From positions 1-64,000 of the forward strand of contig JAUYPJ010000098.1 of NCBI GenBank assembly GCA_030697665.1: a stretch of DNA of 64,000 bases. The letters are read 5' to 3'. Positions 9,025 to 17,637 of the stretch are shown piece by piece. The position numbers and the translations under genes are program-made. Numbering within the stretch: position 1 is the stretch's first letter; every line of letters begins with the position of its first letter. The notes beneath the pieces are model-generated. The model made no database searches. It was not told where the DNA came from and saw only the letters and a program-made list of their open reading frames with translations. This DNA comes from Candidatus Omnitrophota bacterium (GTDB lineage: Bacteria > Omnitrophota > Gorgyraeia > Aquiviventales > Aquiviventaceae).

Positions 9025-9779
9025 CGATCACTCCCACGCAACCCCGTGAGATCACCCGACTTCCCGATCTGCTGTCGAACGAACGCTTCCGCCATCCGGT
9101 AACTCTCCGGCGTGCCGATGTCCAAGAAACGACCCTTGCTGCGGTACCCATAGAGACCGTGTCCAACGAGACGAGGGAATACCTCGCGTTCAATCGACAC
9201 CGGACGTCCGGTCGGGATGCGGGCAATCACCTGCCGGCTCAACAGATACACGCCGGCATTCATCCATCCCGGACCCCCGGCGGATTTCTCCTCGAAGGCG
9301 CGCACGCGGCTGAGCCGATCCACCTGGACACGCCCGTACCGACTGGTATCAGCGAGATGAGCCAAGACGATCGACGCCGTCGCGCGTCGTTGAGTGTGCC
9401 ACCTCCACCACGTTTCGAGGTCCACCTCCCAGAAGGCGTCACCGTTCATCGCCAACACCGTCTCGGCCTCGAGCAGCGGCAGGACGAATCGCAAGGCCCC
9501 GGCGGTCCCCAAGGGGGTCGGCTCCTGAGCATACCGCAGTCGCATGGCTCCATACGCTGGACCAAAAGCTTGCTGGATCTGCTCACCCCGGTAGCCGGTG
9601 CACAAGACCACGGTCTTGATGCCCACAGCCTCAAGCTGATCGAGCTGATAGCTTAAGAAAGGCCGCCCGGCCACTTCTGCGAGCGCCTTGGGCCGGTCGG
9701 GAATCTGCGGCCGCAATCTCGTCCCAAGTCCTCCCACCAAGATGGCAGCCGTCACGGAGGAGAAAGGCGTCTCAGTCAC
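9021..9779 (-). CDS. Sugar-phosphate nucleotidyltransferase, HddC-like
   Basis: About 252 residues. [31 protein letters not shown] is the NTP-transferase signature (GGxGTRLxP...PK), MNGDAF is the metal-binding aspartate region, and the protein ends with [13 protein letters not shown]. Length and motifs fit the D-glycero-alpha-D-manno-heptose 1-phosphate guanylyltransferase group. Together with the gmhB-like gene it would make a nucleotide-activated heptose. The GTG start at 9779 is preferred over ATG 9818 because it gives an 8-base overlap with the aminotransferase gene instead of 47; the choice is uncertain. Confidence 0.8.
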   Translation of the reverse strand: MTETPFSSVTAAILVGGLGTRLRPQIPDRPKALAEVAGRPFLSYQLDQLEAVGIKTVVLCTGYRGEQIQQAFGPAYGAMRLRYAQEPTPLGTAGALRFVLPLLEAETVLAMNGDAFWEVDLETWWRWHTQRRATASIVLAHLADTSRYGRVQVDRLSRVRAFEEKSAGGPGWMNAGVYLLSRQVIARIPTGRPVSIEREVFPRLVGHGLYGYRSKGRFLDIGTPESYRMAEAFVRQQIGKSGDLTGLRGSDR

Positions 9780-10890
9780 GTCGTTGAATGACGCTGGCAA
9801 GCCCTCGGACCACGTCATCGATCTGGGGTGCGGTCAGTTCAGGGTACATCGGAAGCGAGAGCACTTCCTCAGCGGCCTGGCGCGCCTGCGGGAAGGATCC
9901 GTCCGCTTTCACATGCGGCGCAAGCGCGGGCTGATCGGGCAGGATGGACGGATACGCCGCTTGGGTGGCAACCCCCTCAGCGTCCAAGGCCCGCTGCACA
10001 CGGTCTCGATCCATCAGGCGAACCGTGTAGAGGTGGTAGACATGCTCGCAGGAGGCGCCCTCCTGTGGCAGGCTCACCTGAGTCAGGCCGTGTCGCGCAA
10101 AAGCCTCGGCATAGGCTTGCGCATGACGCCGCCGCGCGGCGTTCCAGTCGTCCAGATGGCGCAGCTTGACGCGCAAGACCGCCGCCTGGAGCTCATCCAA
10201 TCGGCTGTTCCGTCCAAGCAGTTCATGATGGTATCGCGCTCGGCTGCCGTGTCCCCGCAGCAGACGGATCCGTTCCGACAGCCCTTCATCGTTGGTGACG
10301 ACCATCCCGCCGTCGCCGTACGCCCCCAGATTCTTGCTGGGATAGAAGCTGAGGATGGCGGCGCGACCTAAGCCGCCGACGCGTCGTCCGCCATACCGCG
10401 CCCCCAGGGCCTGAGCGCAATCTTCGATGACGAGATGGTGCTGACGATGGGCGAGGTCCAGGATCGCGTCCATGTCGCACGGATGCCCGAAGAGATGCAC
10501 CGGGATGATCGCTTTCGTCTTCGGGGTGACGGCTGCCGCCGCCTGCGCCGGATCCATCGTGAAGGTCCGCGCGTCGATGTCAACCAAGACCGGCGTCGCC
10601 CCCACGGTCGCGACCGCTTCGGCCGCCGCCACGAATGAGAACGCGCTGGTGATGACCTCATCGCCTGAACCGATCCCGCAGGCGCGCAACGCCAACTCCA
10701 ACGCGTCGGTTCCTGAGGCGACCCCGACCCCATGGCGGGTACCGCAGTAGGCCGCCACTTCGCGCTCCAGCGCTTCGACCTCTGGCCCAAGGATGAACTG
10801 ACCCCCGGCCACGACGCGCTGGAACGCCTCGTCAATCTCAGGCTTGATCGAGCGATACTGCGCTCGCAGATCGATGAGCGGAATCTCCAT
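9772..10890 (-). CDS. DegT/DnrJ/EryC1/StrS sugar aminotransferase
   Basis: 372 residues, typical length. The PLP-binding lysine lies in SFYPSKNLGAYGDGGM (about residues 194-209), and EDCAQALGARY carries the aspartate that contacts the pyridine nitrogen. Family members transaminate 3- or 4-keto nucleotide sugars using glutamate. Here the likely partner is one of the epimerase/dehydratase or dehydrogenase genes in the same cluster (a WbpE-like step after WbpA-like oxidation is possible). The start MEIPLIDLRAQY is standard. A tandem 9-mer repeat lies immediately upstream. Confidence 0.9.
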   Translation of the reverse strand: MEIPLIDLRAQYRSIKPEIDEAFQRVVAGGQFILGPEVEALEREVAAYCGTRHGVGVASGTDALELALRACGIGSGDEVITSAFSFVAAAEAVATVGATPVLVDIDARTFTMDPAQAAAAVTPKTKAIIPVHLFGHPCDMDAILDLAHRQHHLVIEDCAQALGARYGGRRVGGLGRAAILSFYPSKNLGAYGDGGMVVTNDEGLSERIRLLRGHGSRARYHHELLGRNSRLDELQAAVLRVKLRHLDDWNAARRRHAQAYAEAFARHGLTQVSLPQEGASCEHVYHLYTVRLMDRDRVQRALDAEGVATQAAYPSILPDQPALAPHVKADGSFPQARQAAEEVLSLPMYPELTAPQIDDVVRGLASVIQRRD

Positions 10891-10896
10891 GGTCTA

Positions 10897-10978
10897 TTCC
10901 GTCTGTTCCGTCTGTTCCGTCTGTTCCGTCAAGGGCTTGACGGGAGAGACCGAGGGACGGAACTGACCGAACTGACGG
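10897..10978. repeat. 9-mer tandem repeat tract with opposed arm
   Basis: TTCCGTCTG is repeated about four times (10897-10930), and after a 28-base loop the opposite arm GGAACTGACCGAACTGACGG follows (10959-10978), so a hairpin is possible. It fills the gap and encodes the last residues of the next epimerase (about SSVSSVPRSLPSS). Confidence 0.85.
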
Positions 10979-11909
10979 GCTGGTTGTGGCGGAACCACTC
11001 CACGGTGCGCCGCAATCCTTCCGTGAACGTCACGCGTCCCTGCCACGTCAGGGCCCGCCTCGCGTTGGAGGGATCGGCGAGCGTTCGTCGCATGTCCCCA
11101 TGACGGGCCGGTTGAAAGACGGGGGGAATGGACACCCCCAGGATGGCCTGCAGTTCCCGCAAGAGCTCAAGCACCGTGTGCCCTTCTCCGAGCGCGACAT
11201 TGAAGACCTCCCCGCTGATCCCAGGCGTAGTGGCGGCAAGGAGGGTCGCGTCGACCACGTTGTCCACGTAGGTGAAGTCGCGAGACTGCTGTCCGTCGCC
11301 GTACACTGGAGGCGATTCGCCCCGCAGCAGGCAGGTGATAAACTTGGGCACCACGACCGCGTACTCATTCTCGAGGCTCTGACGAGGACCGAAGACGTTG
11401 AAATAGCGCAGACACACCGTGTCGATGCCGAAGCTGCGGGCGAACAGGCCGCAAAATAGCTCCGCCCCGAGCTTCGAGGCCGCATAGGGAGAGATGGGAC
11501 GGGCGGGCTGATCCTCCCGCAACGGCATGGGATTGCTGTCGCCATACACCGAGCTGGAAGAGATACAGACGAAGCGCCTGACCTTCGCCCGCACCGCGGC
11601 GTCCAACAGATTCACCGTCCCGACGACGTTGACCTCGGTGTACCCTCGGGGGTCGTGCATCGATCTCGGGACGCTGCGCCAGGCGGCTTCATGGATGACG
11701 GCGTCCACGCCGCCACAGGCCCGCGTGACCGCTGCCAGGTCGCGAATGTCTCCCTCGATGAAGTCGATTCGGGAACGAACGGATGCTAGGTTCTCGCGCC
11801 GTCCCGTCGACAGATCGTCGAGCACGCGCACGGTGTGACCGTCGGCAACGAGCCGATCCACGACATGGGAGCCGATGAACCCCGCTCCGCCGGTCACGAG
11901 GAACTTCAT
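10929..11909 (-). CDS. Nucleotide-sugar C4-epimerase (WbpP/GalE-like)
   Basis: 326 residues. [35 protein letters not shown] and FNVFGPRQ are the NAD-binding, catalytic and sugar-binding motifs of UDP-hexose/UDP-N-acetylhexosamine 4-epimerases. The upstream dehydrogenase is of the UDP-N-acetylglucosamine 6-dehydrogenase type, so UDP-GlcNAc(A)/UDP-GalNAc(A) is a reasonable substrate pair, but this is inference. The final 13 or so residues, rich in Ser and Pro, come from an invading tandem repeat. Confidence 0.85.
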   Translation of the reverse strand: MKFLVTGGAGFIGSHVVDRLVADGHTVRVLDDLSTGRRENLASVRSRIDFIEGDIRDLAAVTRACGGVDAVIHEAAWRSVPRSMHDPRGYTEVNVVGTVNLLDAAVRAKVRRFVCISSSSVYGDSNPMPLREDQPARPISPYAASKLGAELFCGLFARSFGIDTVCLRYFNVFGPRQSLENEYAVVVPKFITCLLRGESPPVYGDGQQSRDFTYVDNVVDATLLAATTPGISGEVFNVALGEGHTVLELLRELQAILGVSIPPVFQPARHGDMRRTLADPSNARRALTWQGRVTFTEGLRRTVEWFRHNQPVSSVSSVPRSLPSSP

Positions 11910-11912
11910 GGG

Positions 11913-12161
11913 CTACTCACGGGGTACACGACAACAGGGAGCAGCCCCGCACGCCTCCACCATCAGCCCGATCACACAGCCGCTCGGGTCGCGCTGCTGG
12001 ACGAAGCTGGCGTGACAACGGGGGCACGCCCACGTGCCGCGTGGCCGCCGAGGCGATAACCTCCCCCCGCAAAACAGACAACAGAGGCGCGCCGTCCGAG
12101 ACGGTCTTGGGGGGTGCGCCGCGCCTCCTGCCCTGCCCGCCTTCACCGCAGACCCCATCAC
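11913..12161 (-). CDS. Small zinc-ribbon protein
   Basis: 82 residues, not recognised as a named family. CLFCGG followed 17 residues later by CPRC makes a four-cysteine zinc ribbon; the C-terminus has further cysteines (GCVIG, EACGAAPCC). Its start overlaps the stop of the intein-bearing dehydrogenase gene as ATGA and it ends 3 bases before the epimerase gene, which is why I call it a gene rather than a chance frame. Similar small zinc ribbons sometimes accompany glycosyltransferase loci. Role unknown. Confidence 0.5.
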   Translation of the reverse strand: MMGSAVKAGRAGGAAHPPRPSRTARLCCLFCGGRLSPRRPRGTWACPRCHASFVQQRDPSGCVIGLMVEACGAAPCCRVPRE

Positions 12162-14953
12162 AACCGCACGACGTGGGCGGGGCGCCTGGCCAGCGCCCCG
12201 TACTGGTTTCGTGTATCGACGATGAGCCGCGCCTGGCGCAAGACCACGTCATAATCGACCTGCGAGTGGTTGGTCAAGATCACCACACACTCGGCATGCC
12301 GCAGGGTCGACGCCGTCAAGGGACGGGACGTCTGGCGGACCCCGTTCAGCACGACCGTGGGCACACACGGATCGTGATAGGACACTCGCGCCCCGCGTTC
12401 GCTCAAGACGCGCGCAACGTCAAAAGCGGGCGAATCGCGCAGGTCGTTGACATCCTTTTTGTACGCCAGGCCCAACAACAGGACCCGTGCGCCGTTCAAC
12501 GCCTTGCGCCGGTCGCTCAGCGCCCGAGCCACCCGTTCCACGACGTACTCCGGCATGCCGCTGTTGATCTGCGTGGCCAGCTCGATGAACCGCGCTTCAG
12601 AACCGTGGACCCGCACCTTCCACGCCAGGTACATCGGATCGGAGGGGATGCAGTTGTGGACAACGATGCCGTAGCTGGTGACGAACGTATGCGTGTTGGC
12701 CACTTCAGCCGAGTACACCGTGCGATGGCCGTTGAGCGCTGTGAGCGTACCCGTGGTCACGCTCGCATAGCCGCGATGACGCCGGAAGCTTTTCATGGGC
12801 ATCGGCTTGACCCGAGCCGCTAAATATTTCATGAGCCGCTGCCGCTTGTCCCCATCGAGCCACCCGGCGCACTGCCGAAGCTGTTGCTCCCCAAATACCG
12901 TGAGCAAATTGGCTCGCCGTTTAAAGGTCGGCACGATCCCCTGGCTGTGCAACAACAAGACGACCTGCTGAAATAACCGAGGGCTGATCGAGTAGTAGTT
13001 CATGGAGCCGTGGTTCGCCCGATGGGTATAGCGCCGTCCACGCTTCGTGTAGGTGCGCATCCCCTGTTCTACTTCCACCCCTCCGTCTCCACGCAACAAC
13101 CCTGAGAGCAACGCCGCGCGGTGCCGTTGGGACAACCCCAGCATCTGCGCAGGCGCCTGCATGGTATAGGAATTCACGCCGCATCGCAGCACGTCGCGTA
13201 TCAGCACGCCAAACGGCAGTGAGGACACTTTGATGTGGGACGCCCGCCATTGTCGCGAATGGTCGATGGACCAGCGCACGCCGAGGCGTTTGAGAATATT
13301 CGTCACGTCCTCAATGTACTGGCGCTCGTCTTGGTGGAATGAAAACCGGACGCGCAGTGACTGATCCTCCGTGAGGCACCCTTCGCTCAAGTAATACCCC
13401 ACCAGGCGGCAGAACGATTCGTCCAACTCGATCACCGCAGGACACGTTGACCAGGACGGCCCTTGGCCGGTGCTCAGCAACAACTCCCGATGCTCAATCG
13501 GGGGAAATTCTGGAAGGCGCTCAGCGTCCAGATACGCAGCCAGCGGAATGGCGTTCCTCCGATAATATTCCCAGGGGTCCTTACGGTATCGTTTCAAGAT
13601 GGGTCGCAGCCATCGTCGGTAGGCCTTCCACGTGCCGTTGCGCAGCGCAACCCGTAGGGGCTTGATGTGGCGTGGATCGCGTTGAAAATGCTCGATTAAA
13701 TCTGCGTGTGCGTTGGAGATCCCGTCTGGCATCACATCAATGACAATAGGTTCATCTTCAGCGCGCAGATCCTTGGCCCATTTGACCCCTAGCGAACCGT
13801 TGTGGACTACCATCGGATGGCGATCCGTCACCGTCAATTGGCGCCCTTCCTTCGTCCGCAGAGAAACCATCGCACCGCTGTAGGGCCTGGCGACCAGCAA
13901 CTGCAAAGGTTGAAAACATACCTGGCGCTTCTCGAGATCGAAGGAAAGCGCTTCGAGACCGTTGGGACGAATCACCGTCAGGCCGCGGCGACGGATGATG
14001 CGGTGTGTGCCTTCAGTTTCCAGGATGTGGAACAGCTCTTCAAACGTCGGAATGTCAATCTGAAGGCCTCGCTTCACGACGATCCGCTCGCCGCCGTCCA
14101 AGCAATGTCCGCCGATTCCTGGGCCGGGGTAAAAGGGCATGAAGCCGAACGGCTTCGTCCGCGCCGCTTCGATCACCTCCCAGACATCGATGCCGAGACG
14201 ATGGCAGATACGCGCCATTTCGTTCACCAGGCCGATGTTGACCGCGCGGAAGGTGTTCTCCAGCAGCTTCACCATCTCCGCCACCTTTGACGACGCCACA
14301 GGGACCGTCTGCTGGATGACGCTCCCATACAGGGCGGTGGCCAGCCTCGTGCACTGGGGGGTGACGCCGCCGATCACCTTGGGGATCGTGCGGGTCGTGT
14401 ACTTCGGATTGCCGGGATCGATGCGCTCCGGCGAAAAGACCAGGGAGAAATCCTTCCCCACCTTCAGGCCGCCGGCTTCCAATGCGGGGAGCACCACTTC
14501 TTCGGTCGTCCCGGGGTAGGTCGTGCTCTCCAGGACAATCAGCTGTCCTCGTCGCACGCGCCGGGCGATCTCCTTCGTGGCGGAGAGGATGTACGACATG
14601 TCCGGCTCGCGGGTCTTGCGAAGGGGGGTCGGCACGCAGATGATGACGGCATCTTGCCGTCCCAGCGTGTCGAAGGACGTCGTGGCGCGCAGCCGGTTGG
14701 CGCGGCGCAGCCTTCTCAGATCGTCGCTGGCGACATCGGGAATGTACGAGCGCGCCCGATTGACGCCGGCGATCCGCGCGAGATCCAGATCGATGCCGGT
14801 GACCGAAAACCCCTCCTTGGCGAACTCGACCGCCAGCGGCAACCCCACGTAACCCAGCCCGATGACCCCGATGCGGGCCGTCCGCCTGGTGATCCGCTTC
14901 GCTAGGCGAGCCAGCGCCGTTGATGCAGGTAGGCGTGCAGCGCGTGGTCCCAT
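12158..14953 (-). CDS. UDP-N-acetylhexosamine 6-dehydrogenase precursor containing an intein
   Basis: 931-residue precursor. The extein halves (1-283 and 768-931, 447 residues together) are a WbpA/WecC-type nucleotide-sugar dehydrogenase: GVIGLGYVGLPLA (about 29-41), VPTPL, ESTTYPGTTEE, SPERIDPGN, and PGPGIGGH joined to CIPSDPMYLAWK. The cysteine at the junction is the catalytic nucleophile that forms the thiohemiacetal. Residues 284-767 are an intein, so the enzyme is inactive until splicing. It oxidises UDP-GlcNAc or UDP-ManNAc to the uronic acid with two NAD. ATG 14953 is the only start codon before the NAD motif and lies inside the 3' end of rfbD (52-base overlap). Confidence 0.93.
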   Translation of the reverse strand: MGPRAARLPASTALARLAKRITRRTARIGVIGLGYVGLPLAVEFAKEGFSVTGIDLDLARIAGVNRARSYIPDVASDDLRRLRRANRLRATTSFDTLGRQDAVIICVPTPLRKTREPDMSYILSATKEIARRVRRGQLIVLESTTYPGTTEEVVLPALEAGGLKVGKDFSLVFSPERIDPGNPKYTTRTIPKVIGGVTPQCTRLATALYGSVIQQTVPVASSKVAEMVKLLENTFRAVNIGLVNEMARICHRLGIDVWEVIEAARTKPFGFMPFYPGPGIGGHCLDGGERIVVKRGLQIDIPTFEELFHILETEGTHRIIRRRGLTVIRPNGLEALSFDLEKRQVCFQPLQLLVARPYSGAMVSLRTKEGRQLTVTDRHPMVVHNGSLGVKWAKDLRAEDEPIVIDVMPDGISNAHADLIEHFQRDPRHIKPLRVALRNGTWKAYRRWLRPILKRYRKDPWEYYRRNAIPLAAYLDAERLPEFPPIEHRELLLSTGQGPSWSTCPAVIELDESFCRLVGYYLSEGCLTEDQSLRVRFSFHQDERQYIEDVTNILKRLGVRWSIDHSRQWRASHIKVSSLPFGVLIRDVLRCGVNSYTMQAPAQMLGLSQRHRAALLSGLLRGDGGVEVEQGMRTYTKRGRRYTHRANHGSMNYYSISPRLFQQVVLLLHSQGIVPTFKRRANLLTVFGEQQLRQCAGWLDGDKRQRLMKYLAARVKPMPMKSFRRHRGYASVTTGTLTALNGHRTVYSAEVANTHTFVTSYGIVVHNCIPSDPMYLAWKVRVHGSEARFIELATQINSGMPEYVVERVARALSDRRKALNGARVLLLGLAYKKDVNDLRDSPAFDVARVLSERGARVSYHDPCVPTVVLNGVRQTSRPLTASTLRHAECVVILTNHSQVDYDVVLRQARLIVDTRNQYGALARRPAHVVRL
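12653..14104 (-). mobile_element. Intein with LAGLIDADG homing endonuclease
   Basis: 484-residue insertion. Block A starts with Cys284 (CLDGGERIVV). Block B has the TxxH motif in TVTDRHPMVVHNG. Two dodecapeptide motifs of the DOD homing endonuclease are seen, LVGYYLSEGCL (about 517-527) and ALLSGLLRGDGGV (about 614-626), each with its acidic residue. Blocks F and G end in VYSAEVANTHTFVTSYGIVVHN with the penultimate His766 and Asn767, and Cys768 is the +1 residue. All residues needed for splicing and for DNA cleavage are present, so it is probably an active mobile intein. Confidence 0.95.
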
Positions 14954-15804
14954 GATCGCAGTCTCCTCCCTATGACGGATGGCACAGCCCGGGTCGCCAG
15001 CGCTGAATACGCCGGCCTGGCCGCCGGCCGGCGCTGGTCGGCCATCGCAATGGCCCGGATGAGCTCACGGGAGCCTCCCACCAGCTCCACAATCCGCTCG
15101 GCGAACGCCGCCCGCGTGCACCCCCCGCCATTCGCCAGGTGATAGCGCCGGGGCCGCTCCCCATCCCACGATCGCCACAGCGCGAGGCTCAGCTCGCCGA
15201 TCCCTTCGGCCAAGTCCACCGTGTAGGTCGGCGAGGTGACCTGATCCCAGAAGGCCTCCACCGGCTGGCCCGCCCTGACCCGGCACACGACGGCATCGCA
15301 AAAATTGTCCCGCCCCGGCCCAAAGAGGGTGCTGGGTCGCACCACAATCGACCGGGCGTAGCCCAACGCCAGCCGTTCCCCCTCGAGCTTCGATCGCCCA
15401 TACACGCTCAGGGGGTTGGGCGCATCCGCCTCCTCGTAGGGCGCGCCCTTCTTGCCGTCGAAGACGTAATCGGTGCTGACGTACACGAGCAGCGTCCGGG
15501 ATCCCTGGAGCGCCTGGACGAGATGGGCGACCGTCGTGACATTCTGGGCCCAGGCCATCTCCGGCTCACGCTCGCAGCGGTCCACGTCTGAGAGCGCCTG
15601 GGCATGGATCAGGATGTCCGGACGAACCTCATGGATGGCGGCCCGTGCCTGCTGCGCATCGCGCAGATCGCAGGTGACATGACGGCTCCCTCCGGGAAGA
15701 TCCCTGGCGTGCCGCGAGAGGCCCGCGACCTCACACGACTGCGCGAGATGGCTGGTGAGGGCCTGACCGAGAAGACCGGTTGAGCCAGTGATAAGGATCT
15801 TCAC
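14902..15804 (-). CDS. rfbD: dTDP-4-dehydrorhamnose reductase
   Basis: 300 residues. ITGSTGLLGQAL (4-15) is the GxxGxxG NADPH motif, VYVSTDYVFDGKKGAPYEE and PNPLSVYGRSKLEGE carry the T-Y-K active site with its usual flanks, and VRPSTLFGPG follows. It reduces the 4-keto group in the last step to dTDP-L-rhamnose. rfbB lies upstream with a 74-base overlap, and rfbA and an rfbC-like gene follow upstream, so the rhamnose pathway is present as a cluster. Confidence 0.88.
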   Translation of the reverse strand: MKILITGSTGLLGQALTSHLAQSCEVAGLSRHARDLPGGSRHVTCDLRDAQQARAAIHEVRPDILIHAQALSDVDRCEREPEMAWAQNVTTVAHLVQALQGSRTLLVYVSTDYVFDGKKGAPYEEADAPNPLSVYGRSKLEGERLALGYARSIVVRPSTLFGPGRDNFCDAVVCRVRAGQPVEAFWDQVTSPTYTVDLAEGIGELSLALWRSWDGERPRRYHLANGGGCTRAAFAERIVELVGGSRELIRAIAMADQRRPAARPAYSALATRAVPSVIGRRLRSWDHALHAYLHQRRWLA

Positions 15805-16765
15805 GGAGTTGCTCCGTCAGCGGGCGCCACCACCAGGGGTGCTCCCGGTACCACGCGATCGTTTCCGACAGCCCCTGCTCAAACGGGATCCGCGGCTGCC
15901 AGCCGAGCGCGCGGAGCTTCGCGTCATCCATGGCGTAGCGACGGTCGTGACCCGGCCGATCCGCGACGAACTGAATCAGCTCCAGCCGTTGTCCCATCCG
16001 GGACAGGATGGCCCGCGCCGTGTCGAGATTCGTCTGCTCGCTCCCGCCCCCGATGTTGTAGATGGCTCCGGCGGTTCCCCGCTCCATCACCACGGCGAGG
16101 GCCTCGCAGAGGTCGAGCACAAACAGCCATGCGCGCCGCTGCTCGCCGTCTCCGTAGAGCGGCACGGGCCGTCCGTCACAGCCGTTGGTGATGCACACGG
16201 GGATGAACTTCTCCGGGAACTGCCCGGGGCCGTACACGTTCGTCGGTCTGACGACGATCGTGGGCAGCCCATAGGTGATCTGAAACGCCTGCGCCAACAG
16301 ATCCCCGGCCGCTTTGCTGGCGGCGTAGGGGCTGTGCGGGACGAGGAGGGCCCCTTCATCGACCGCGCCCGTCAGCACCGGACCGTAGACCTCATCGGTG
16401 CTCACGTGCACAAACCGGCTCACGCCGGACGCCAGCGCTGCTTGCAAGAGGACCTGCGTGCCCTCCACGTTGGTCCGGAGAAACGGCACGGCATCGGTGA
16501 TGGAGCGATCGACGTGCGTCTCAGCGGCGAAGTGCACAACGGCCTGGCAGCCCTCCAGGGCCTGTCGGACCACGTCCCCCTGGCAGATATCCCCCTGGAT
16601 GAATCGGTAGCCCTGGTGTTGCTCAAGGTCCGCCAGGCGATCCCGTCGACCGGCATAGGTGAGCCCATCGAGGTTCACCACGGCATCCTCTGGGTGACGG
16701 GCGAGCCAGGAGCGGATGAAGTGTGAGCCGATGAACCCCGCGCCGCCAGTGACCAGCAGTCTCAT
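15731..16765 (-). CDS. rfbB: dTDP-glucose 4,6-dehydratase
   Basis: About 344 residues. [19 protein letters not shown] is the N-terminus with the NAD motif; HFAAETHVDRSI, VHVSTDEVYG and YAASKAAGDLLAQAF are the RmlB signatures (catalytic Thr, Asp, Glu, Tyr and Lys). It converts dTDP-glucose to the 4-keto-6-deoxy sugar. The start overlaps the rfbA stop as ATGA, which decides it against longer frames. The last 20 or so residues run into rfbD. Confidence 0.93.
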   Translation of the reverse strand: MRLLVTGGAGFIGSHFIRSWLARHPEDAVVNLDGLTYAGRRDRLADLEQHQGYRFIQGDICQGDVVRQALEGCQAVVHFAAETHVDRSITDAVPFLRTNVEGTQVLLQAALASGVSRFVHVSTDEVYGPVLTGAVDEGALLVPHSPYAASKAAGDLLAQAFQITYGLPTIVVRPTNVYGPGQFPEKFIPVCITNGCDGRPVPLYGDGEQRRAWLFVLDLCEALAVVMERGTAGAIYNIGGGSEQTNLDTARAILSRMGQRLELIQFVADRPGHDRRYAMDDAKLRALGWQPRIPFEQGLSETIAWYREHPWWWRPLTEQLREDPYHWLNRSSRSGPHQPSRAVV

Positions 16766-17535
16766 CGTGGATCGTGGATTGCGGATTGCGAATCGCGAAT
16801 TGAAGGGATCGGCTGCCCTAAGATGCCCTCTCTCACCAGGGTCGTCGCCCGGTACAGCGTCTCCGGGAGCCCCGCATCGGTCCACCAACCATCCAGGATG
16901 TCGTACGTCATCTCGCCGCGCTGAAGGTACACGCTGTTCACATCCGTAATCTCAAGCTCTCCGCGACCCGATGGTTGCAAGGTGCGGATGATGTCGAACA
17001 CCTTGGCATCGTACAGATAGATCCCCGTCACGATGTAGGATGACTTTGGACGGGCCGGTTTCTCTTCGATTCCCACGATCCGTCCGTCGCGCAGCTCCGC
17101 CACGCCGAACCGCCACGGATCCTCGACTTCCTTGAGGAGGATCTTGGCCCCGCGGCCCGCCGCCGCAAACCGCTCCACGAACGGCTTGATGCTCCGTTCC
17201 ACGATGTTGTCTCCCAGGATGACGACCAGCGGCTGGCCGGCCGCGAAGTGCTCCGCCAACCTCAAGGCCTCGGCAATCCCGCCTTCGCCTCGCTGGTACG
17301 TGTAATCCAAATGCTTCAGGCCGAACTCGCTGCCGTTGCCCAGCAGCCTGAGAAAATCGCCCGCATTGGCCCCGCCGGTCACGATGAGAATCTCGGAGAT
17401 CCCAGCCTCTACGAGCGTCTGCAGCGGATAGTAGATCATCGGTCGGTCGTAGATGGGCAAGAGGTGCTTGTTGGTGATGCGGGTCAGCGGCTCCAGCCGC
17501 TTCCCCAGCCCCCCAGCCAGCACGACGCCCTTCAT
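16762..17535 (-). CDS. rfbA: Glucose-1-phosphate thymidylyltransferase
   Basis: 257 residues. MKGVVLAGGLGKRLEPLT and NKHLLPIYDRPMIYYPL are the nucleotide- and sugar-phosphate-binding motifs; GDNI and EEKPARPKSSYIVTGIYLYD follow. It makes dTDP-glucose from dTTP and glucose 1-phosphate. The normal enzyme ends near ETLYRA; here the tail PSIRDSQSAIHDPR is encoded by a 7-mer repeat tract that also carries the stop codon, so the C-terminus is of recent origin and probably not structural. Confidence 0.93.
   Translation of the reverse strand: MKGVVLAGGLGKRLEPLTRITNKHLLPIYDRPMIYYPLQTLVEAGISEILIVTGGANAGDFLRLLGNGSEFGLKHLDYTYQRGEGGIAEALRLAEHFAAGQPLVVILGDNIVERSIKPFVERFAAAGRGAKILLKEVEDPWRFGVAELRDGRIVGIEEKPARPKSSYIVTGIYLYDAKVFDIIRTLQPSGRGELEITDVNSVYLQRGEMTYDILDGWWTDAGLPETLYRATTLVREGILGQPIPSIRDSQSAIHDPR
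16766..16803. repeat. 7-mer tandem tract (GGATTGC type) inside the rfbA 3' end
   Basis: About five units of a GGATTGC/GAATTGC-type heptamer. It encodes the C-terminal tail of RfbA. Confidence 0.85.
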
Positions 17536-17560
17536 CAGCGCCAGTCGTCCCTCGCCGAAA

Positions 17561-17633
17561 GTCCATAGTCGATAGTCGATAGTCCATAGAAGAGCTGACC
17601 ACTATGGACTATGGACTGTGGACTATGGACTGC
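17561..17633. repeat. 7-mer tandem tract (CATAGTC type), two opposed arms
   Basis: GTCCATAGTCGATAGTCGATAGTCCATAG on one side and CTATGGACTATGGACTGTGG on the other are complementary heptamer arrays around a short loop. They fill the whole gap between rfbA and the rfbC-like gene. Confidence 0.9.
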
Positions 17634-17637
17634 CTGA

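Noticed and set aside
12158-14953. Two separate genes flanking an unrelated endonuclease gene
   Set aside because: The frame is open throughout and the intein has splicing residues at both ends, so it is one precursor.
17561-17633. CRISPR array
   Set aside because: Units are 7 bases and directly adjoining, without 30-base spacers; no cas gene is near.
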